Source of the DNA: Nostoc sp. LEGE 06077
Lineage (GTDB): Bacteria > Cyanobacteriota > Cyanobacteriia > Cyanobacteriales > Nostocaceae
Direction of reading: 5' to 3'
Assembly (NCBI RefSeq): GCF_015207705.1
Contig: NZ_JADEWI010000008.1
Coordinates: forward strand, 124,001 to 188,000
Length of the DNA stretch: 64,000 nt
In this document: piece after piece, positions 17,754 to 25,400 of the stretch
Position numbering within the stretch: the first letter of the stretch is position 1
Layout: each line of letters opens with the position of its first letter
Notes under the pieces: model-generated
Told to the model about the DNA's origin: nothing
Seen by the model: the letters and a program-made list of their open reading frames with translations, nothing else
Databases searched by the model: none
Made by a program: the position numbers and the translations under genes

Positions 17754-19130
17754 ATGAAGCGATTTCGACTGATAATTTCATCATTAATCACAGTATTAGC
17801 TGTGCTGTGTTTTGCCCCGACAGCCTGGGCATTTTGTGGATTTTATGTTGCTAAAGCCGATAGTAAATTATATAACCAAGCATCTCAAGTAATTTTGGCA
17901 CGGGATGGTGATCGCACTGTTTTAACTATGGCTAATGACTTCCAAGGTGAAGTCAAAGATTTTGCAATGGTTGTACCTGTGCCAACAGTCTTAAAAAAAG
18001 AGCAAGTCCGCATTGCTCCACCCAAAATTGTCGAGCGTTTAGATGCTTTTAGTGCGCCGCGCTTAGTAGAATACTTTGACTCTGATCCTTGTACTGAATA
18101 TGACAGGGTACTTAACGAAGCCGTACCCGCGCCAGCCGCTAGAGCTAGAGCCGGAGCAGCCAGAGGTAGTGCGAATGATTTAGGCGTAACAGTCGAAGCA
18201 CGTTTTAACGTCGGCGAATACGACATTGTGATTTTGAGTGCTAAAGAATCGGGCGGACTAGAAACTTGGCTCAATCGCAACGGTTACAAAATGCCCAGAG
18301 GTGCGAAACAGCTACTTAAACCATATGTTCGCTCTGGCATGAAATTCTTTGTTGCCAAAGTCAACCTCGATAAATTTGAGCAATCTGGCTATCAGTTTCT
18401 CCGTCCGCTACAAATTTCTTATCAATCACCCAAGTTCATGCTGCCCATTCGTTTGGGGATGATTAATGCCAATGCAGCCCAAGATTTAATTGTCTATGTC
18501 CTCTCACCCAAAGGGCAAGCAGAAATCACTAACTACCGTACCGTGAAAGTTCCCTCTGATGCCAATGTTCCTGTGTTTGTTAAAAATGAATTTAGTGATT
18601 TCTACAAGTCCATGTTCCAAACGGCATATCTCAAAGAAGACAGAAAGGTAGCTTTCTTAGAATACGCTTGGGATATGAGTAGTTGCGATCCTTGTTCAGC
18701 CGAACCGTTGAACCAAGAAGAACTTAAGCAAGCAGGTGTATTTTGGCTAGATAATAATGCCAATGATGACGTAACAGCACCGCCAAACTTCCGCCGTCGT
18801 CCGTTTCCCAGTAGCAATGTGTTCATCACCCGATTGCACGTCCGCTACACCCGCGACAAATTCCCAGAAGACCCAATGTTTCAAACTACCTCTAACCAAG
18901 AATCTTTTCAAGGAAGATACATTTTACAGCATCCCTTTACAGGTGAACTCAAATGTCAAGCTGGTAAAGAATACAAGCGGTCTTTATCTCGGCGGTTTGA
19001 ACAAGAAGCCCAAACTTTGGCAAAGCTTACCAATTGGAATATCCAAGATATTCGCCGCAGAATGAAGTTGAGTTTGGGTGATTTGAATTATTCTTGGTGG
19101 GAAAATTTTGTGTCCTGGTTGGGAATGTAG
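17754..19130 (+). CDS. DUF2330 exported protein
   Basis: A 458-residue protein with a Sec signal peptide (residues 1-26, ending PTAWA). The mature N-terminus FCGFYVAKADSKLYNQASQVILARDG is the DUF2330 hallmark. There are Cys pairs at residue 120 (DPCTEYD) and in the SSCDPCSAEP block near residue 318, suggesting disulfides or metal binding in the periplasm. An Ala/Arg-rich linker lies near residues 125-140. The C-terminus ends in WWENFVSWLGM. It is translationally close to the RnfD-like gene, so it may be its periplasmic partner (inference). Function is not known. Confidence 0.85.
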   Translation: MKRFRLIISSLITVLAVLCFAPTAWAFCGFYVAKADSKLYNQASQVILARDGDRTVLTMANDFQGEVKDFAMVVPVPTVLKKEQVRIAPPKIVERLDAFSAPRLVEYFDSDPCTEYDRVLNEAVPAPAARARAGAARGSANDLGVTVEARFNVGEYDIVILSAKESGGLETWLNRNGYKMPRGAKQLLKPYVRSGMKFFVAKVNLDKFEQSGYQFLRPLQISYQSPKFMLPIRLGMINANAAQDLIVYVLSPKGQAEITNYRTVKVPSDANVPVFVKNEFSDFYKSMFQTAYLKEDRKVAFLEYAWDMSSCDPCSAEPLNQEELKQAGVFWLDNNANDDVTAPPNFRRRPFPSSNVFITRLHVRYTRDKFPEDPMFQTTSNQESFQGRYILQHPFTGELKCQAGKEYKRSLSRRFEQEAQTLAKLTNWNIQDIRRRMKLSLGDLNYSWWENFVSWLGM

Positions 19131-19217
19131 TTGAGCAAAGCTGGGTGTAAGGTTTTGAACACTACACCCCTAAACCCCTGACTAAAACTATTGATTGGTC
19201 GTTGCACTGTGTAAATC

Positions 19218-19586
19218 CTATTGTTGTAGGTAAACACTGGCAGCATGGAGAGCAAGACCTAATCCCCAACCCAAGAGAGGGTAAATTGCCCAGAAGTAAC
19301 CAGGACTAACTACCAAATTCAACACAATTAAAAAAAGATTAATCACAAGAAAGCTAATCAAATGAGGCTTGATTTTTTGTAGGCGGTGAGAGTTAGATGT
19401 TTGCCGCCTTTTCATGATTTCTTTCTCCTGTTGCCATTGTTGTTGTGCTGTTTGCAGGCTGACAAAGGAAATGCCCAGTTCTGCTGCCATTTCTTGTAAC
19501 TGCTGTTCGGAAAAATCTTCTTGTTGCTTATCAGCCATTGCTCGCTGAAGAATCTGCTGCACATCTTCTGGGCGAAAGGAAGTCAT
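19218..19586 (-). CDS. 2TM-domain protein with coiled-coil N-terminus
   Basis: A 122-residue protein. Residues 1-60 are Gln-rich and helical (EDVQQILQRAMADKQQEDFSEQQLQEMAAELGIS), and residues 75-118 contain two transmembrane helices (ISFLVINLFLIVLNLV and YFWAIYPLLGWGLGLALHA), the layout of the 2TM family seen beside histidine kinases and SHOCT-like domains. The function is unknown. No operon partner. Confidence 0.7.
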   Translation of the reverse strand: MTSFRPEDVQQILQRAMADKQQEDFSEQQLQEMAAELGISFVSLQTAQQQWQQEKEIMKRRQTSNSHRLQKIKPHLISFLVINLFLIVLNLVVSPGYFWAIYPLLGWGLGLALHAASVYLQQ

Positions 19587-19985
19587 AGATTTATGCTCCT
19601 AGATTCCATGTTGGATTGTGACAGAGTTACCAAAAATCTTTTTTGGCGTTCCATCTCTCGCCATCATTGTGCAAATTGGTGTAAGATTTTGTGCTTTCAG
19701 AACCTTTTCAGGCTATTTTGCTAGAATTGATGACTCTTTTCTTCCCCTAGCTGTATCAGTGCGGTTTTTGATGGGAATAGGTTTTATTGCAGATACTAAA
19801 CTAAACCAAAAGCTGGCATATTCCCATAAAATGCTTCGTAGTTGACTAGTCTAATGATGTAGGTTTTATGGCAGATACCCAAAGGTGAAGTTTAAAATTA
19901 GCCTGACAAAACTAGAAGCACACCGTTTTTCCTGTGTTATTAAATGCTGAGATAGCATATCAACAAAAGGCAGTCGCACCACTAC
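19587..19985. other. Gene-free stretch with a 19-bp direct repeat
   Basis: No convincing gene in about 400 nt. TAGGTTTTATTGCAGATAC at 19778-19796 recurs with one change at 19860-19878. Short open frames here have no family features. Confidence 0.45.
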
Positions 19986-20013
19986 CAAAAAAAATACCTC
20001 CATATTCTGGAGG
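19986..20013 (-). terminator. Rho-independent terminator of aqpZ
   Basis: CCTCCA/TGGAGG stem with a 5-nt loop followed, on the minus strand, by eight T residues. It lies 63 nt past the aqpZ stop. Confidence 0.75.
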
Positions 20014-20076
20014 CAATGTCCTTCATGTTATTCAAAAGTCATAGCAGAGATTATTTCTTAGGTTGCTTTTTCCTGA

Positions 20077-20844
20077 CTATCGTCGCGAATAATCTTCGCG
20101 TTCTGCCTCACCTACAACTGGTGCGCCTGATTCACCCAAAGCCTTTGAATAGAATAGACCTGCCAATATCGCACCTAAAATTGGAGCTACCCAAAACAGC
20201 CATACTTGCTTAAACATTTCTACACCAGCAAAAAGTGCCGGGCCAGTGCTACGAGCGGGATTAACCGATGTATTCGTTATGGGTATGCTGACCAAATGAA
20301 TCAATGTTAATGCCAAACCAATAGCAATTGGTGCAAAGCCCTTTGGCGCACGACCATCTGTTGCACCTAAAATCACAATTAAAAAAATAAATGTAAGTAC
20401 AACCTCTGTAATAAAGCCAGCAGCCAGCGAATAGCCTCCAGGAGAATGTACTCCAAAACCATTTGTCGCTAATGGATTAGAACCAGAAAGCATAAATCCT
20501 GGTTTACCAGTGGCAATTAAATAAACTAGACCTGCGGCTAATATTGCTCCCAATACCTGAGCAATAATGTACGGAAGCAATTCAGAGCCAGGAAAACGCT
20601 TTCCTGACCAAAGACCAAATGATACAGCTGGGTTAAAATGGGCACCGGAGATATGACCAACTGCGTAGGCCATAATTAGCACCGTTAAACCAAAAGCCAG
20701 AGCCACACCTACAAAGCCAATTCCTAATTCATTGGCTTTCGCGTCTGGAAATGCTGCTGCAAAAACAGCACTTCCACAGCCGCCAAGAACTAGCACAAAT
20801 GTCCCAACGAATTCTGCAAGACATCGTGTTAAAAGCGACACCAT
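20077..20844 (-). CDS. aqpZ: Aquaporin Z
   Basis: A 255-residue MIP-family water channel with six transmembrane helices and two NPA half-helices, HFNPAVS and TSVNPARS. The aromatic/Arg filter Arg follows the second NPA (NPARS), as in water-selective channels. The first helix [20 protein letters not shown] is typical of AqpZ. The C-terminal tail is charged ([11 protein letters not shown]). Cyanobacterial AqpZ is linked to osmotic adjustment. The length is slightly above the usual 230 because of this tail. Monocistronic. Confidence 0.94.
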   Translation of the reverse strand: MVSLLTRCLAEFVGTFVLVLGGCGSAVFAAAFPDAKANELGIGFVGVALAFGLTVLIMAYAVGHISGAHFNPAVSFGLWSGKRFPGSELLPYIIAQVLGAILAAGLVYLIATGKPGFMLSGSNPLATNGFGVHSPGGYSLAAGFITEVVLTFIFLIVILGATDGRAPKGFAPIAIGLALTLIHLVSIPITNTSVNPARSTGPALFAGVEMFKQVWLFWVAPILGAILAGLFYSKALGESGAPVVGEAEREDYSRR

Positions 20845-21195
20845 ATATAGCTCCTTGCTGAAGCAGCTGATTAAAAGTGTTAAAAATTAAGCGTTAAGAA
20901 ATGTCTTTAAATCTTTTAACTACAGATTTAACACCAACATCGTTAAATTTACCAGCTTTTATCCACCCCAATAAGAACTCTAGCAACTCTTAACAAATAG
21001 GTGACTCAGAGGTTAAGATCTGTGCCATTATCTAACGGGAATACTTTACTCTGTCTAAGTTCTTGTTGTTGTTCAAGGGCGAAAGCGACAACTGTTTGCT
21101 GCGACAAAATCTTCGAGATGCAAGGTTAATATCTGGAGTGCCTTTGTAAGCAATACTTAGTATATTCTTGCTTTTTTGTTGCTGAAATTGCCATT
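20845..21195. other. Divergent aqpZ / sigma-like promoter region
   Basis: About 350 nt with no gene. It is unusually rich in TTAA/GTTAA elements at 20875-20960, including repeated GTTAA(A/G) spaced by about ten bases upstream of aqpZ. These could be a regulator site, but no known consensus is matched. Confidence 0.35.
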
Positions 21196-21843
21196 ATGGA
21201 ACTTGATGAAGAGTTACGCAACTTAGTTACTCAAGCCTGCGGCTACCCTCCTGGAAGCCCACAACGTCAAAAGCTGCTTACGCAAATCATCCGTTTAACT
21301 TCAGGCAGACTTTGGCGAGAAAGTACTCCTTATTATCAAGATGCACTGCAACAAACTTGGTTATATTTCTGCCGTAATGTTTGTGATGGTTTAACTGGTC
21401 AGACCTATGACCCTGCTTATGGTACTGTAATTACTTGGCTGAATGCTTATCTCAAACGCAGACTCCAGGATTTTTACCTTAACCATCATCGAGAACAAGC
21501 CTTAACAGTTCCTCTACAAGTTCGCCAGTCTTGGTCAAGTGGAAGTAAAGAAACTATTGATTTTACTGACAATCTCCAGGCTACACCTCAAGTCCCGGCA
21601 ATTCTCGAAAATGTAGAAACATGGGCAATGACCGATGTTAACGGAGAATTAGGCACTATTCATATTAAAGGTCGCCCAGATGTGACTTGTCAGGTCTTGA
21701 TTCTCAAACGCTTACCACCAGAAGTCAGCTGGAAAGAACTCTCAGAGGAATTTGGATTACCTATTCCTACCTTGAGTAGCTTTTATCAGCGTCAATGTCT
21801 GCCACGCTTGCGAAAATTCGCGGAATCAGAAGGTATTTTATGA
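21196..21843 (+). CDS. Sigma-70-like (ECF-type) protein of cyanobacteria
   Basis: A 215-residue protein. DALQQTWLYFCRNV and YGTVITWLNAYLKRRLQDFY resemble sigma region 2 (the ECF A-Q-E-V-F-like helix and the WL-x-x-I/Y-L-x-x-x-x-D helix), and the C-terminal LKRLPPEVSWKELSEEFGLPIPTLSSFYQRQCLPRLRKF is a region-4-like HTH. This layout is common in filamentous cyanobacteria. No anti-sigma gene is adjacent. The start at ATG 21196 is directly after a weak GCTGAAATTG region without a strong RBS. Confidence 0.7.
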   Translation: MELDEELRNLVTQACGYPPGSPQRQKLLTQIIRLTSGRLWRESTPYYQDALQQTWLYFCRNVCDGLTGQTYDPAYGTVITWLNAYLKRRLQDFYLNHHREQALTVPLQVRQSWSSGSKETIDFTDNLQATPQVPAILENVETWAMTDVNGELGTIHIKGRPDVTCQVLILKRLPPEVSWKELSEEFGLPIPTLSSFYQRQCLPRLRKFAESEGIL

Positions 21844-22471
21844 AGTCAGAGAATTGCAGGTTAGTTTAGACTTGTTGGCGTTATTGTTAATAATTTTATG
21901 AGCGTCAGTTTTCTTGTTACACCGCAGGTGTTCCCTAGATGTACTTGGCACAAGCTATAAGACATTAGCTTGCAAGTCTTTACTTCATCTTTATGAATCG
22001 CTAAAATATAGTATAAATAGTATCAGGCATTATTTGAGATTATTCCGTTTTTATGTAAAAAAAATTATTTTTATTATGTAAAAATACTTAAAAAAGTTGA
22101 TTATTTTTTACTTAAGACTCTTAAGAGCAAAGATAGAATTATCGGCTGTGGGTAAGATCATTTTGATTTGCTTATATTTTGCCACTTCTTTCTATGTAGA
22201 TTCTCGCTGATCCTGAACTTTGTTTATTCCCAAAGTTTCCCGATTCCAGAAAATTTAATTGAATATTTCCCCACGTCCCTAGAGGGCAGAACAAATCCAA
22301 ACTCCAAAATTTAACTTACTCAAATCCCGCACCCTTGTGGTCGGTGTCAATCCCAAATCTAAAATCCAAAATCCAAAATTGATTGACTCCTGAAATTTGG
22401 CATAGTAAAAAAATATGCTGTTAGTGCCAGTAATGTTCCCACTAGGTTCAGCAAGTATAGAGTGAAACCAG
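21844..22471. other. Long AT-rich intergenic region before the TamB-like gene
   Basis: A 628-nt gap without a recognisable gene. Two features stand out. The first is an AT-rich tract (22010-22120, TAAAATATAGTATAAATAGTATC then TTTTTATGTAAAA). The second is a run of ATCCAAA repeats at 22345-22382, whose CCAAAATCCAAAATTGATT end is repeated at 6127-6145. A promoter for the TamB-like gene is probably between 22380 and 22450. Confidence 0.45.
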
Positions 22472-25400
22472 ATGACTAACTCTCGCCATCAAGAAAGTCA
22501 ATCCAAAACCCGCACCCGTGTGCGTATGTGGTTGCTGATGTTAAGTCGTGGTTGCATTCCCTTGTTAGGAATCGTTTTATTGGGAATTATTCTGGGCATT
22601 TGGCGATTACAAAGTTTTGTCCAAAAAGAGTTAGCGCCGTTAGCAGAACAAAGCCTGACTAATACCATTAATCGTCCAGTGAAATTGGGGAAATTGACCA
22701 ATTTTTCCCTGACAGGTGTGCAGTTTGGGGCTTCGGAAATTCCCGCAACACCGACAGATCCAGATAAAGCAGTAGTGGAGACTGTAGAAGTAGGTTTTAA
22801 TCCGTGGCAATTAGTTTTTACTCGTCAACTCAAGCTAGATGTCACCTTAATTAATGCCGATGTCTACATTGAACAAGATGAGCAAGGACGTTGGGTTAAC
22901 ACTACCATTGCGCCACCAGGTAAAAGCGGATTAATTAAAACTGATTTAGATAATTTGCGGTTACGTAATGGCAAGTTAATATTATTAGCTCACAAAAGTG
23001 TTGGCAGAGTCACATCACCTGTCACATTTGCCCAACTTAACGGTTCTGCCCAACTGGTGGAAAATAACCAATTGGTGAAGTTTGATGTGACGGGACAGGC
23101 CGAAACTGGTGGGAATGTAGCAATTCAAGGACAGGCGCGGACAAAAACTTTAGTTGCTGATCTTCAGTTGCAAGGAAAAGATTTACTCGCCGCTACTGTG
23201 ACTAATTTGGTGAAGTTACCACTGAACTTACAAGCAGGCAGAGTCAATGGGGATTTACAAATTAAACTCGCACCAGAACAAACACCTTTATTGTATGGCA
23301 GTGCAGATTTACAAAAAGTCACACTGCAAATTCCCCGCGTACCCCAACTTTTAAGCAGTACTGAAGGCGATATTTACTTCAAAGGTACAGAAATACGTCT
23401 GGATGGTCTAACTACTAACTACGGCAAAATTCCCTTAGTTGCTAACGGCATTATTGATAGTAAAGCAGGTTATCAGTTAACAGGGCGGATCAAAACAGTG
23501 AGTGTTGCCAATGCCCAAACAACACTCAAGCTGAAACTACCTGTACCTGTAGCTGGGCAACTCCAAGCTGACTTACAAATCACAGGTAAAGCCACCAACC
23601 CAATTCTTTCAGGGGCTGTGGCCACAATTAACACTGCCCGGATTGATAAAGTTAATTTTAAAAGTATTACGAGTAAGTTTGAATTTTCACCGAATGCAGC
23701 CTTGTTAACTTTGAGAGATATTCAAGGTGAGACTACTGTTGGTGGAGAAATCATCGGGGGAGGTAAAATCGCTCTTGGGAAAACGCCCCAACTGAATTTG
23801 AATTTTACCGCCAAGAATATTGGTGGAGATGCGATCGCCAAAATCTATAGTTCTAGTCCGACTTTCCAAATCGGTAAAGTCGCCGCCACAGCCAAAGTTA
23901 CAGGTACTCCCAGCAACGCTAGAACTTTTGTACAGTGGCAAGTACCCCAAGCCACATATCCTGGTAAGGGTGAAGCTATCATCACCAGCGATCGCACCGT
24001 CTATTTCCAAAATGTTGCCCTGAGAGTTGGTCGTGGTGTAGTTCGGGCTGTGGGCAGATATGCTAATGAACGTTGGCAAGCAGATGTTACAGGTGATGGC
24101 GTACAGTTAGAATCTTTTGTTAACAAAAATCAACTGCAAAATATTTCCTTGGATGGGGCAGAATTTAACGGGCGGTTGATTTTAGCGGGTACTAGCGGGC
24201 CGTTCCGAATCGCTTCAATTCGCACTCAAGGCGCAGCCGTGCAGATTGCGGGTGGGGCGATCGCCATTTCTAATGTCCAACTCCAAGACCAAAACTTTGC
24301 GGCGCAATTAGTCGCCAATAATGTGCGCCTAGGACGTATTCTCAAACAAGCTCCCCCGGCTTTGCAAGGGCGTTTGGCAGGTACATTCCAAATCGCCGGG
24401 AATCGAGATAACCTCAGCCTCAAGACTATTAGTGGTACTGGCAAAGCTAACCTCAGTGTTGCTGGCGGTACAGTTACAGCCACAAACATTCAACTGGCGA
24501 AGGGAATTTATCAAGCGCAGTTGGTCGCCAATAATCTGGCGGTGCAGCAACTCACACCCAATACACAACAACTGCGCGGGAGATTAGCTGGTCAGTTTAA
24601 TGTAGCGGGTTCAGTAGAATCCTTCAAACCGCAAAGTATTCAAGCCAGCGGTCAAGCCAAGTTAACTGTTGCTGGTGGGACAATTACCGCTGCAAATATC
24701 AAAGTTAATAATGGTCGTTATCAGGCGCAACTTCAAGCTAACAATGTGCCAGTGCAACGCTTGACCAAAGTCCCGCCCCAATTTCAAGGAGATTTAACAG
24801 GTCAATTAAATGTTGCTGGTTCGGTGACATCCTTTCAACCCCAAACTATTCAAGCCAGCGGTCAAGCCAAGTTAAATGTGGCTGGGGGAACAATCACCGC
24901 CGCCAATATTCGGGTGAATAACGGTCGTTATCAAACGCAAATCCAAGCGAGTAATGTACCGTTGCAAAAATTGGTCGCCGTCCCGCCACAATTCCAAGGT
25001 GCATTAACAGGTCAATTAAACGTTGCAGGTTCTGTTGCATCCTTCCAACCGCAAACTATTCAAGCTAGTGGTCAAGGAAAGTTGAATATTGCCGGGGGGA
25101 CAATTACCGCCACAAATATTCAAGTAAATAACGGTCGTTATCAAGCCGTAGTTGATGGGGCTGGTGTGCAATTAACGAAATTGAATCAGCAATTGCGGGG
25201 TCAATTGGGCGGGAAATTACAAATCGCTGGGGCGTTAGGTTCTGCCACATTGGCGAATGTGAATGCTTCTGGTAACGTGCAGTTATCTCAAGGCTTGCCG
25301 GGTTTAGAACGACCATTAACAGCTGCGATCGCATGGAATGGTGAGAAACTCGCGATTAATCAACTCACCGCCCCTGGTTTAAATGTGACGGGTGACATCG

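Noticed and set aside
19618-19845. 75-codon frame between the 2TM and aqpZ genes
   Set aside because: No RBS or family features and it spans one copy of the 19-bp direct repeat.
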